Below are positions 51,771 through 60,907 of a stretch of DNA of 64,000 nucleotides, piece by piece. The notes under the pieces are model-generated. The model searched no databases. It was not told the DNA's origin and saw only the letters and a list, made by a program, of their open reading frames with translations. The position numbers and the translations under genes are program-made. Within the stretch, counting starts at the first letter, position 1. The number at the start of each line of letters is the position of its first letter. Source of the DNA: Neobacillus sp. PS3-34 (lineage in GTDB: Bacteria; Bacillota; Bacilli; Bacillales; Cytobacillaceae); the NCBI RefSeq assembly GCF_030915465.1, contig NZ_CP133267.1:2634501-2698500 (forward strand), read 5' to 3'.

Positions 51771-54700
51771 ATGGGGAAGAGAAGGAAGAGTTTAAAGAAA
51801 GCTAGCAAATATTTACTTGCATCGACAATGGCTGTTTCTGCCGTGGTTACTGCTAATCCTTTTCAGTCTGAGGCGAGTACGAATGCCGGGGATTTGGTAT
51901 TAAAGGCAGAAAAGTTGGCTGGTGCATTGAAATGGCAAATTTCTTACGAGTATAGGAAATCAGCTGTTTTTGAATATCCAAATATCGCATTGTTCAATCA
52001 GACCAAACAGGCTCTTCAGGAAGCGAAACAGGCTGTCAATCATGTGAAGGGCAGTAATAAAGTGCTGCTGCAAACGCGTTTGGACCAAAATGTGAGCTCT
52101 TATGTGGACCGGACAGCCAAGTACATAGATGCCGTAACAACAGGCAAAAGATTAGTCGCTGCAAGCACGAAGCTTTCAGAGAATCTTTCAAAAGGATTGG
52201 TGGATGATTCTGTAGAAGCAGCTTATCACCAGCTTTCACGCGACATTCAAAAGAGCGCGATTATTTTTGGCAGAGTATATGGAAAATCGACGAGAACAGA
52301 ATTGTTAAACTACTATGTGAAAGGTGCAAAGGAAGTACGAGAAAAAGCGGCTTACCCGGTTTCTATTAAAATAGCGTTGGATGATTTCAACGCTGCATTA
52401 AAAGAAAATAATGTGGAAAAATCCATTTACCATGCCAGTCGCCTTGAGAAGCTCTTTGCTGCTGCAAAATTGCCTGAAGGGTCAGCGATTTCAAAAACTT
52501 TAACAGCATCATATAAAGAGTCGCAAAAGAATTACGAAAATATCGTTACTGTTTTTAAAGCTGATTCTACGGATTCTACAAATCCAACCATCGCAGGCGG
52601 AACAGTTTCCGGGCTGCAAAAAATCAATAAAACCGTTGTGATTGTAGCAGGGGCAGGCCAATATATTAAACTTGCAAACGCAGAAATCGAAGGCAACTTG
52701 ATTATTAAAGGCGATTCAACCGGAGCGGGGACAGTATTTTTAGAAAACGTGAAGGTCAGCAAGGTTAATAATGCTGGCGGGTCTATTATTGTTGAAGATG
52801 TTGCTGACCACAGCCTTCATCAGGATCATGTTAGCGCTGAGGAATTGAAGATCAATGATACAAACGGCGCCAATGTTATTGCCGGACAGGGCACAGCCAT
52901 TAAAAAGGTTACTGTAACGGAGACAGCTGGAGCCAGTGGTACCATCAATCTGGAGTCACAGTCAAAAGGAGCGTTTGGCAATGTTGAACTTGCTTCCAAC
53001 GTTTCCGGGAATTCCAATGGTGTTTTATTAAAAGGAGATTTCTCTGAATCTACTGTTTCAGTAACAGGCGAGGGCTCGACTGTAAAAGTGGCCAAGGATG
53101 CTGTGGTAAAAGAAGTCGAAGTGAAAACGTCTGCAATACTTGAAGCTGAAGCAGGGGCAAACGTCCAGGCAGTTAACCTGGAAGCTGCTGAAAAAGGACA
53201 AAGCATACAGTTAAAAGGTGACTTAAAAAACACGGTCGTTACGATCGCAAATGCCAATGCAGAAGTCAAAGTAGCAGAAAACACAGTAATCAAAGAAGTG
53301 AAGAAAGATAGTTCCGTGAAAGAGGAAGTAAGTGTTGAAAATAACGGGAAGATTGAATTTTCAACCGGGGTACAGGTGACACACAATCCGCCTGCACAAA
53401 CAACTCCGCCGGTAGTGACACCAACACCGCCGTCGACGGGGGGAACGACTAATCCGCCTCCTGTTACACAAACAGCACCGGTGGCAACAAACGTGACGAT
53501 TTCCGGGAACGTAACAGTGGGTGCAGTACTCACAGGAAATTATCATTATAGTGATGCAGAAAGTGATCCGGAAAGCGGAACGGTGTTTAGCTGGTTCCGT
53601 GCCGATCGTGCCGATGGGCAAAATAAAACGGTGATCCAGGGGGCAACTGGCAATACCTATACGCTAACTTCTGATGATGTTGGCAAATATTTATTCTTTG
53701 GGGTTACGCCTAAAGCTTCAACTGGTACGGCAGCAGGGACGGAAGTTATAAGTGCGGGGGTTGGACCGGTTGCGGCACCTGCAAATCAAGATGTAACGCC
53801 ACCGTCTATCACAGAAGTTAATGCTGTTGATTTAGACGCTAATGGAGTATTCAACCGATATGACCAGGTTAATTTTACCTTTAGTGAGGATTTGAATGAA
53901 CAATCGAAGACGGCTGTTGAGCATGAACTTGAACAGCGGACGGATCTTTTTGGAACAGGCGTTACCGCCGAATGGGTAGGAGGAAATACAGTAGCTGTAA
54001 CGATTCAAACTCTGGATGATGTTCCACTTAACTTCAGCAGTACCTTCACAATTTCAAAGGAAAACATCTATGACCTGAGCGGCAATCACCCAGGCAGCAA
54101 TCTAACAATTGATGTACCGGATTATTTTACCCTAAGCGGGAATGTGAGAGTGCCTTATAACCAGGCAACCTCAACAAAGTTATTAGTTTTCCTTGGAGGT
54201 ACTTTAAGCGAAGGTACAAAAGCAATCACAAACGTTGCCGATCTTTTTGCTAATTCAGAAGTTACGCAAATTAGCGGTGAAACCCGGACAACGATACATG
54301 TACAAAGCATGCAGTGGAATCAGAACAAAACAGCATTGACTTTAACCATTCCTGAAACAACCTTTGCCGATGGTGACAAAGTAGATGTCCATTTTGTGAG
54401 TGGAGCTGTTAAAGACACACACAATAAAGTACTGGGAGGCATTTTGGCAACGATTAAGGTGACAAGTCCTCCATATACAGCAGATATGGTAGAGATCGGC
54501 AGATTATTAGCCCTTCTGCCAGCAGATCCATCTACGGTTGACTTGTCGGGATTAGATAGGTTAAGAAGTGATGTTGATAGGATAAACGGGGTAATTACTC
54601 ATGCCATTCAACTTGGAGCCACACAGCAGCAAATTTCTGCATTAGCAAATTACAGTCGGTTGGCAGCGGCAGAGCAGCGGATTCAAGAGCTTATCCAACA

Positions 54701-55895
54701 GCAGCAACAGCAGGGACAAACCGTCTCCTTCTTAATCCAGGGAGGGCAATTTACGAGTTCATTTGCACACGTAGCAGTGATTGGGTTTAATGGGACTTCC
54801 CCAAATTTCATTTTTACGAACTTTATCACAGACTCTTCTTTAAATGAGAATGGATTAAGCGTCAATTTAACAAATACTAGTCAAACACAGGCAACCACTT
54901 TTTATGCCTTGATTAATACTAATGGATATTTATTTATTAAAAAATTTACCCTTGCAGACCTGCAAAGTAGAAATGCTTTCTCCATACAAGTAGATAATAC
55001 CTATGTTCCATTGCAAGTATCGCTGCCAAATGGAGTAAGTGAATCAAATCCTTCTGATTCCGTTTATCTGAATATGAAAAATGAGAATGGTGGAATCGTT
55101 AGGGCGTGGGTTTCCAATGGAACGAAGGTTCCTGTTGGTACTTACAATATTCAATACCTTGCCCAAAGATCAGACATGTCCTACAGTCTGTTCAAGGACA
55201 ACTTTATTGTCTCTGACACAAATCATAATGTAAGTTTCTCAGAAAATGATGTGGCAAGAGTTAATTTTATTTTATCCACACATAACACGGATGTGACCTA
55301 CACCTTGTCAGATGTGGCTCCATTGTATTCTCTGGGAAGTAACTATAATCCGATTACTTCAGCCAATGTGGCGGAAGGTGTAACAACTGTTTCCTTGACA
55401 AAAGGATTTTATGGAACGATCGCTCCAACTTATAAGATTAATAAAAATCAAGAAAGCTGGAGAATCTCATTTTTCCCGAATGCTATTGACCTTCAGGGGG
55501 ACACAACGATAACTGTTGATGACCAGCTTGGTATTATGGTTGATTGGGATGTTCCATATGCTGATAACAAAACTGTAAATATGAATAGCCCGTTGTTAAA
55601 TTATTTAAATACTGACATTAAAAATGCGAGTGGCCAAAGTCTGCAATATCTGGACAAATTAAGCAGCACCACAAATCCTAATTCAGGAGGTCCTTTAAAA
55701 GGAAGAGTAACACTCAGAACAACTGATGGCAGAGTATTTACGAAGGACGTAAATGTTTTCTCATTTAGCCAACTATCGATTAGCGATATTACAAATGGAG
55801 AAATCATTTCCGGCCAGGCAGAGCTTACTTTTGAAGCGTTAGATTCGCCAATTGCGATTCAATCATATACCACTACGATTACGATTGGTGGGTAA
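51771..55895 (+). CDS. Very large secreted surface protein with SbsC-like helical domain
   Basis: A 1374-residue secreted protein. Residues 1-36 are a signal peptide. Residues about 37-270 are helical (YRKSAVFEYPNIALFNQTKQ; LNYYVKGAKEVREKAAYPVS) and resemble the coiled region of the SbsC S-layer protein. Residues about 285-535 form repeated short beta strands (LKGDLKNTVVTIANANAEVK), perhaps a beta-helix. A Thr/Pro linker (THNPPAQTTPPVVTPTPPST) leads to an Ig-like domain (ATNVTISGNVTVGAVLTGNY; TYTLTSDDVGKYLFFGVTPK) and an SbsA-like Ig domain (VFNRYDQVNFTFSEDLNEQS). The last 400 residues are unassigned. There is no LPXTG motif and no SLH domain, so attachment may be through the N-terminal region. 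Likely a cell-surface or S-layer-associated protein. Confidence 0.78.
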   Translation: MGKRRKSLKKASKYLLASTMAVSAVVTANPFQSEASTNAGDLVLKAEKLAGALKWQISYEYRKSAVFEYPNIALFNQTKQALQEAKQAVNHVKGSNKVLLQTRLDQNVSSYVDRTAKYIDAVTTGKRLVAASTKLSENLSKGLVDDSVEAAYHQLSRDIQKSAIIFGRVYGKSTRTELLNYYVKGAKEVREKAAYPVSIKIALDDFNAALKENNVEKSIYHASRLEKLFAAAKLPEGSAISKTLTASYKESQKNYENIVTVFKADSTDSTNPTIAGGTVSGLQKINKTVVIVAGAGQYIKLANAEIEGNLIIKGDSTGAGTVFLENVKVSKVNNAGGSIIVEDVADHSLHQDHVSAEELKINDTNGANVIAGQGTAIKKVTVTETAGASGTINLESQSKGAFGNVELASNVSGNSNGVLLKGDFSESTVSVTGEGSTVKVAKDAVVKEVEVKTSAILEAEAGANVQAVNLEAAEKGQSIQLKGDLKNTVVTIANANAEVKVAENTVIKEVKKDSSVKEEVSVENNGKIEFSTGVQVTHNPPAQTTPPVVTPTPPSTGGTTNPPPVTQTAPVATNVTISGNVTVGAVLTGNYHYSDAESDPESGTVFSWFRADRADGQNKTVIQGATGNTYTLTSDDVGKYLFFGVTPKASTGTAAGTEVISAGVGPVAAPANQDVTPPSITEVNAVDLDANGVFNRYDQVNFTFSEDLNEQSKTAVEHELEQRTDLFGTGVTAEWVGGNTVAVTIQTLDDVPLNFSSTFTISKENIYDLSGNHPGSNLTIDVPDYFTLSGNVRVPYNQATSTKLLVFLGGTLSEGTKAITNVADLFANSEVTQISGETRTTIHVQSMQWNQNKTALTLTIPETTFADGDKVDVHFVSGAVKDTHNKVLGGILATIKVTSPPYTADMVEIGRLLALLPADPSTVDLSGLDRLRSDVDRINGVITHAIQLGATQQQISALANYSRLAAAEQRIQELIQQQQQQGQTVSFLIQGGQFTSSFAHVAVIGFNGTSPNFIFTNFITDSSLNENGLSVNLTNTSQTQATTFYALINTNGYLFIKKFTLADLQSRNAFSIQVDNTYVPLQVSLPNGVSESNPSDSVYLNMKNENGGIVRAWVSNGTKVPVGTYNIQYLAQRSDMSYSLFKDNFIVSDTNHNVSFSENDVARVNFILSTHNTDVTYTLSDVAPLYSLGSNYNPITSANVAEGVTTVSLTKGFYGTIAPTYKINKNQESWRISFFPNAIDLQGDTTITVDDQLGIMVDWDVPYADNKTVNMNSPLLNYLNTDIKNASGQSLQYLDKLSSTTNPNSGGPLKGRVTLRTTDGRVFTKDVNVFSFSQLSISDITNGEIISGQAELTFEALDSPIAIQSYTTTITIGG

Positions 55896-55904
55896 ATTGG
55901 GTAC

Positions 55905-56042
55905 CCTTCACGCCCCGAAGATTGCCGAAAAATAGTTAATCAAACGTTTGATTAAATGAGTGCAAAGGCTTGGTTTATAAGGTTTTAACGAAAAGTGACA
56001 GGCGCCTTCCAGAGAATTGGAAGGTGCCTGTCACTTTTTTTA
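55905..56042 (+). terminator. Composite repeat A+B terminating the surface-protein gene
   Basis: Left flank CACGCCCCGAAGATTGCCG, palindrome AATCAAACGTTTGATT at 55938-55953 and a hairpin at 55991-56041 (AAGTGACAGGCGCCTTCCAG; TGGAAGGTGCCTGTCACTT, T7). One compensating difference (GGCGCC) is in the stem. Confidence 0.88.
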
Positions 56043-56105
56043 GAGCTTCCATCTGTTTCATTAAACAAGACCGCAGGGTAAGAATAAGCAATAAGGAGGG
56101 ATATG

Positions 56106-56552
56106 ATGCCTTTTGATTATTCATTGGATTTTGACCATCTTGATTTCCGAAAACACCCGGAGCTTTACCGGGTTGGGCGAGGGGAGCAGGGGGTACTGCT
56201 GGTAGAACCGTATAAAAGCGAGATATTGAAGTATTGGCGCTTTAAGACACCAGAGATTGCTGAGGAATCATCCGACACCATCTATGAGCTTTTCTTGGAG
56301 TATAAAAAGAAAGATGATTTTGTCGGTATGGATATGGCCCGTAAGTTTCTGCAAATGGGATATACAAGAGCCCGCCGCTATACGAACTACAAAGGCGGCC
56401 ATAAATATAATGAGGATGGCAGCGTAAAGGAACGTCAAAATGATAAGGTGAAGGCGGAATCGGCGGCTATTTTCTACGAAAAGTGGAAGCTGGCAAGGGA
56501 GGATAAAGAGTATTTGACCTTAAAGAAGGCGCACCAGAAGAAGTATGGCTAA
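56106..56552 (+). CDS. DUF4385 domain protein
   Basis: About 148 residues. FDYSLDFDHLDFRKHPELYR, then VGRGEQGVLLVEPYKSEILK, WRFKTPEIAEES and FVGMDMARKFLQMGYTRARR are the conserved blocks of DUF4385. No function is known. ATG 56106 gives better spacing to AAGGAGGG than ATG 56103. A composite repeat follows. Confidence 0.88.
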   Translation: MPFDYSLDFDHLDFRKHPELYRVGRGEQGVLLVEPYKSEILKYWRFKTPEIAEESSDTIYELFLEYKKKDDFVGMDMARKFLQMGYTRARRYTNYKGGHKYNEDGSVKERQNDKVKAESAAIFYEKWKLAREDKEYLTLKKAHQKKYG

Positions 56553-56555
56553 GGC

Positions 56556-56738
56556 ATGTCATGCCCCGAAGTTTGTCGGAAAATCGTTAATCAAACGTTT
56601 GATTGAATGCCGTTGAAGCCTTGTTATACAAGGATTTTATGTTTGTCGAAGTAAAAAGGGGGTCAGACCCCCGCTTAGGTAAAGCGTGAAAGTGACAGGC
56701 ACCTTCCAGGGAATTGGAAGGTGCCTGTCACTTTGGAG
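56556..56738 (+). repeat. Composite repeat with A palindrome, GGGGGTC palindrome and B hairpin
   Basis: TGTCATGCCCCGAAGTTTGTC, palindrome at 56589-56604, GGGGGTCAGACCCCC at 56658-56672, hairpin at 56689-56736 (GTGACAGGCACCTTCCAGGG...TGGAAGGTGCCTGTCAC). All three repeat types occur in order, which suggests this is the full-length element. Confidence 0.88.
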
Positions 56739-56778
56739 TGGCTAAAGGCGGGTTTGCTCAGGAAAGGGCCACGCACAT

Positions 56779-57258
56779 TTATCCCCGGCTTTGTTTTTGA
56801 TATTTGCCTAACCAGCCTTGTGGCTTTGCCCAGTAATAAGGAAGGTGGGGTGTATTCTGGTTAACTAATTCAATCAATTCATTGAAACCTTTCATTTTTT
56901 GAAGGTCAAAGGCGACTCCTTCATTTGTACTCACTTGAAAAAAACTCGTTGTATCTGAGTCTTCGCCTCCTGAATCTTCTTCGTAATAGCTAGTTGCCAC
57001 TACATCTGACCATTTGTATTCCTTCACAGCAGTTCCTTTTCGTTTATTGCCTTCTTTTACTGAAAAGCCTTGATCATGTATTGTAACTGTGGTGTTATTC
57101 ATAAAAGTTCGAATGAGAAAGAAAACAATCACACCTATAGCTATGAAACCTAAACCAAGCAGCGGGAAAAACGAAAGACACGAAATACCCATAATACCGA
57201 AAACAATTCCGAAAACCATGGATGTCCCTGTACTTTTATTAGAGAATTCTTTATTCAT
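56779..57258 (-). CDS. Two-span membrane protein with PH-like domain
   Basis: A 159-residue protein. Two membrane segments (MVFGIVFGIMGISCLSFFPL and GLGFIAIGVIVFFLIRTF) are followed by a soluble part (TTVTIHDQGFSVKEGNKRKG; EYKWSDVVATSYYEEDSG) that reads as a small beta domain of the bacterial PH/YcxB kind. The pattern IHDQGF...KEYKWSDV is typical. Function unknown. Start behind AAGGGAGGGATAGG. Confidence 0.65.
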   Translation of the reverse strand: MNKEFSNKSTGTSMVFGIVFGIMGISCLSFFPLLGLGFIAIGVIVFFLIRTFMNNTTVTIHDQGFSVKEGNKRKGTAVKEYKWSDVVATSYYEEDSGGEDSDTTSFFQVSTNEGVAFDLQKMKGFNELIELVNQNTPHLPYYWAKPQGWLGKYQKQSRG

Positions 57259-57353
57259 CCTATCCCTCCCTTAAAAAAGGAATATGCTTTATGATTACAG
57301 TTCATGACTTTTCGCCTATGAAAATACAACTCTATTTCATTCTAAACATTATG

Positions 57354-58125
57354 TTAAAACCAGCGATTTTTTCTTGTAAATGGAGCAAATCTTTTTATGA
57401 ATCGAAAGGAGGGCGAGTCAGCAATGCGCAGTCCGAGGGTATAGGCATCGTTTTCAATTCGTTGCTGATGAACCTTCCGATGTTTTTCATCAGGAGAGTC
57501 TAGTAATAGCTCAGTATTGTACCAGACATTGATTCTGCAGTGAGTCATAAAAAAAGAAGATATTGATTCGTCTTTTTGGCCCATCAACGAATCAAGGGCC
57601 GAATAAAGCGGGCATAGTGGTGTGCCAGCTCATCTTGAACATGATCCACCAGACTCGTTAACACGTCGTTAATTCGTTCATGATCATAGCGGCGATGCAG
57701 CATAACACGGGCATCGGGCGACGCATTATCCTCGTTAAGAATGCTATAAAGAACCATAGGAAGGTCGCTGTTGATGTGAGCGTTGATACCGAGTAATGCA
57801 TCCTGCAGGACAAAAACTTGTTTTTCATCAGCCATGCGGAGAGCCAGCTCCCAGGCCGGTGGACAAGGCTGCCCTGCATCATAAGAGTCTATTACATTAA
57901 AATAGTGCTGAGCGAAACAGACTAGAACACGCTCCATCCAAACGGGGTCCCGGAAAATATCAGAGGCGAGACGCCGCTGCATCTCCTGCGTCATGAGGAG
58001 ATAGACACGCTGAAATACGGCCGATGATCTCCACACTCTTGCAGAACATGGAGACGCTCGGTCATTGTATCAATCACGTCTTGCATCGTTTGAAACTGCC
58101 CCACCTGATTACTTGCCATCTCCAT
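57354..58125 (-). CDS. DUF5995 family protein, two frameshifts
   Basis: About 258 residues after repair, read from three frames. The start (MEMASNQVGQFQTMQDVIDT) lies behind GGGGAGGGATATG. At 58019-58022 the coding strand shows CGGCCG where CGGGCCG is expected, giving ECGDHRAVFQRVYLLMTQEM. The middle contains VFVLQDALLGINAHINSDLP, the DUF5995 signature. At 57596-57600 CGGCCC stands for CGGGCCC, giving ARFIRALDSLMGQKDESISS. The C-terminal frame has RINVWYNTELLLDSPDEKHR. Both breaks are a lost G at a GGCC site. DUF5995 has no assigned function. Confidence 0.72.
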
Positions 58126-58153
58126 CATATCCCTCCCCATTGCTTGAACCACA

Positions 58154-58197
58154 GTAGACAGGCACCATTCCATTGGGAATGATGCCTGTGTCTTTTC
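58154..58197 (-). terminator. Hairpin B variant
   Basis: AGACAGGCACCATTCC and GGAATGATGCCTGTGTC form the stem, with TTTTC on one side. It is a diverged B hairpin with shared core GACAGGCACC, lying upstream of the DUF5995 gene. Confidence 0.7.
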
Positions 58198-58209
58198 TTA
58201 GTCGTTACT

Positions 58210-58410
58210 TCAGTCAGAATCACCAAAGTCAAAATCATTGTCAAAGTCAGGACCATCATCTTTTTGCTCTTGTTTACCGCCAGGGAAAATGAAGAATGCT
58301 GCCGCTATGGCCAATATACCGAAGAAATGATTGGAAGTGGCAAAAAGGTAAAATCCGAAAATAAACACGAGAACACCAAGCACTTTCAAGCTTGTTTTTT
58401 TCGTATTCAT
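58210..58410 (-). CDS. Small membrane protein with acidic tail
   Basis: A 66-residue protein: two close membrane segments (VLGVLVFIFGFYLFATSNHF; FGILAIAAAFFIFPGG) and a very acidic end (DDGPDFDNDFDFGDSD). ATG 58410 follows GGGAGGAGGTT. Family not recognised. Confidence 0.65.
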   Translation of the reverse strand: MNTKKTSLKVLGVLVFIFGFYLFATSNHFFGILAIAAAFFIFPGGKQEQKDDGPDFDNDFDFGDSD

Positions 58411-58702
58411 AACCTCCTCCCAATGTTTAACATGGTATATAGTTATTAGCGATGTTAGCTTTGTATTCCAATTAGTGGGAATAAAGGCCCCTTTGACCAA
58501 TCATTTTCTCTTCTAATAGGGGAAGTATCTCTGCCGGCACCACTCTTTGCTACAAGGTTCTGATCCTGCCTGAACCAGATGAAGCGGGCTAATCAAAGCT
58601 GGGCCGTGAGGGAGAAAATCGACGAATGGTTTTCTCTTTTAGGGTTGCCCTTTTCTTTATAAAGAAGAAGGATTCTGAAAATTAGTTCGAGTGGGAAAGA
58701 AA

Positions 58703-58983
58703 TTGGCGAAAGTGATTGTTGTCTATGACCAGCCAAAAGACCAAGAGGGATTTGAAAAGTATTATAACGAAGTACATATCCCGCTGGTACAAAAAATTCC
58801 CAATCTAACAGGTGCGGAAGTCCATCGTGTCCTGCAATCGATGTATACAGAGGATAAATTATACTTGATCGCTGAACTTCAGTTCGAAAATCCTGAAAGT
58901 TTAACGCAAGCACTTGCTACACCGGAATTTCAAATCTCGTTGAATTTTTAAATAAACCTCCCGTTGTGGCAATTGTTGATTAA
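58703..58983 (+). CDS. EthD-family protein, frameshifted at the end
   Basis: About 93 residues after repair. AKVIVVYDQPKDQEGFEKYY, NEVHIPLVQKIPNLTGAEVH matches the EthD domain (ferredoxin-like fold, HxPLxxKxPGL). The open frame ends at 58951 with ISLNF. One added G at 58939 continues as SVEFLNKPPVVAIVD to a stop at 58981, the usual EthD length. TTG 58703 gives the customary start MAKVIVVYD; GTG 58691 is the alternative. EthD proteins accompany ether and aromatic breakdown in some bacteria; the role here is unknown. Confidence 0.68.
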
Positions 58984-58990
58984 GGAAGAC

Positions 58991-59043
58991 AAAAAGGTGA
59001 CAGGCACCTTCCAGGAAATTGGGAGGTGCCTGTCACTTTTTTT
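58991..59043. terminator. Hairpin B copy
   Basis: AAGGTGACAGGCACCTTCCA and TGGGAGGTGCCTGTCACTT, T7 after. It lies between the convergent EthD gene and the DUF5412 gene. Confidence 0.85.
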
Positions 59044-59064
59044 ATATGTAAACTAGGATGAAAA

Positions 59065-59439
59065 TCATTCGGCAAATCTATAATCGTAGGAACCTTTTAT
59101 TACGTTAATTTTTTTTCCGTTAATTATAACGGTTGTGTTATTTACCCAATTTATTTGCGCCTTTTCTCCTTCGTTCCAGTATATGATTCTAGTTTTATCA
59201 TTTTTATTATTGTGAACAACGCCTCTTAATGTCCAAGAAACAGTAGCGCCACCGCTGGAACGATAAACCTTAACATCATACTGTCTATTTGGTGAAATAG
59301 AATGAGCTGCCAATTCTTCACCTTTAGGATTGATTTTTTGTAAAGGATAATATGCGTAATACCTATACAAACAAACAAGCAGTATTATAAGGATTATCGG
59401 AATTAAAATTACACCGAATATTAACAACGTCTTTTTCAT
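59065..59439 (-). CDS. DUF5412 family membrane protein
   Basis: A 124-residue protein with one membrane anchor (LLIFGVILIPIILIILLVCL) and an outside domain. SPNRQYDVKVYRSSGGATVS, WTLRGVVHNNKNDKTRIIYW and INWVNNTTVIINGKKINVIK are the conserved DUF5412 strands, where SxNxxYxxxxYxxxGGATxxxxxRG is diagnostic. Function unknown. Confidence 0.85.
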   Translation of the reverse strand: MKKTLLIFGVILIPIILIILLVCLYRYYAYYPLQKINPKGEELAAHSISPNRQYDVKVYRSSGGATVSWTLRGVVHNNKNDKTRIIYWNEGEKAQINWVNNTTVIINGKKINVIKGSYDYRFAE

Positions 59440-59472
59440 TTAGACAACATTCCCTTGTGTCGTTTTTCTATA

Positions 59473-60095
59473 TTATGGGTTATTGCCCGTTCCAATGGTA
59501 ATACCAAATATCTCCTTAGGATTTGTATTGTAATTAAAAATCACAATAAAGGCCCCATCGGCTCTGAATCTGGAAACAAGCGGGCGATACTCTCACTGCG
59601 ATATTCTTTCACGGTACACGGAATATCTGCTTTTGTATATTCCTTTACCAATTTTGCGTCTTTTGGTATCAATTGTGAGGCGACTTGCTTGGCTTCTTCT
59701 ACGGTACGGGATGGTTGACTTGTCGATTCGAACTGGATGGTGATGTTGTCCGCACGATGATTCAGGAACATAGGCAAGAGATAATCGTTTTGGAACCTCG
59801 CCATGGTTTTATCACCATTATTTTTTCCATACGCTTTTGTAAATGCATCATAGGTATCTCCTAATCCCACCTGTACAGAAACTTGAGGCTCATTCGTATT
59901 TGGAGAAGCAGGAGTCGCGGTGCGAGTTTTTGGAAGTGCTTTTCCTGTTACCTTTTTCTCCACATGATGTTTCCCTTCCTTGTGCTGAGCGGATTTTTGG
60001 GATTCAGTTTTTGTTTGTTGACTTTCTTCGCTACACGCTGACATTAAGCTTAGAAGCAGGATAAACACCATTAACATTCCTATTATTCTTTTCAT
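59473..60095 (-). CDS. Lipoprotein, frameshifted
   Basis: About 206 residues after repair. MLMVFILLLSLMSACSEESQ gives a signal with lipobox LMSAC. A long charged linker is followed by a domain with VQVGLGDTYDAFTKAYGKNN and ITIQFESTSQPSRTVEEAKQ. The open frame ends at 59541; one missing G near 59578 (CTTGTTTCC for CTTGGTTTCC) restores VSRFRADGAFIVIFNYNTNP and a stop at 59473. Probably a surface-bound protein of unknown role. Confidence 0.68.
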
Positions 60096-60334
60096 ATCTA
60101 CTTTTCCCCTTTAGATCTATTAAATTGTTAAATAACCTGACCTTTTCCAAGAATAAGGTAAAGATCATTCACCCGCAAGCTAAAAAAAGCGACCAGAAGA
60201 CTCCGTATAAAAGAGGTGGTAGGTGATTGTTCAACTAAGTGGGAGTTTAGCGTAAGAGGAAAATACGCGGAATGAAAGAATTTACTATATGGTAATCTAA
60301 TTTGACAAACTAAACCATAAATGAGGGGTTATTC

Positions 60335-60523
60335 ATGAAAAGCGCCAAAATGGTCGTAACTATATCCTGTTTAATTGTTTTAATTATTGGTGAGATCAGT
60401 ATTTATTTCATTGTTGAACGAAGTGAAAGACCGATATTGGTTTTTATGTTTGGGGCAATTATGATTCTTTTTCAACAAATAATATTAAGGTCTGTTAAAA
60501 AGAAGAAAGACAAATCATATTAA
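60335..60523 (+). CDS. Small two-span membrane protein
   Basis: A 62-residue protein: VVTISCLIVLIIGEISIYFI and LVFMFGAIMILFQQIILRSV, then a basic tail VKKKKDKSY, predicting both ends inside. AATGAGGGGTTATTC precedes the start. Family not recognised. Confidence 0.55.
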   Translation: MKSAKMVVTISCLIVLIIGEISIYFIVERSERPILVFMFGAIMILFQQIILRSVKKKKDKSY

Positions 60524-60907
60524 GCTAACGGTGGGGTTAGTTTAATATGATTTATACTTCAAAATGGGTTTATATGGTAAAGTTAATAGAAAATCTATTT
60601 CTTTTGTAATTTAAAGTGGTGCTTCAAATTGCGAAATGGCTTTCGTGAAATTGTTTGTTATATATTTTTTACATCCTAATAGTTTATTTATTAAACTTTC
60701 ATCTCATATTGAAATAAAGCCAAATTTGAAGCATAAAATATTAATGTTACTTACATTATGTTTATATTCTAAGTTGTAGTTTCCCTGGTTCTTCTTACCT
60801 TTAGAATCACTTTTTAAAAAAAAGATTATAATTGAAATCATTAATAACTAAAGGGGTAGGTAAGTTGAACTATCTCAAAAAAAGGGAATTAAACAGGAGG
60901 AATGAAG
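60524..60907. other. Intergenic region
   Basis: Begins with an ATTAAGCTAACGGTGGGGTT motif at 60518, a member of the CTAACGGG family. The rest is AT-rich without a supported gene or hairpin. Confidence 0.45.

Noticed and set aside
52826..53533. 235-codon antisense frame inside the surface-protein gene
   Set aside because: A shadow of the Thr/Val/Pro-rich coding strand. The sense frame has a signal peptide and recognisable domains.
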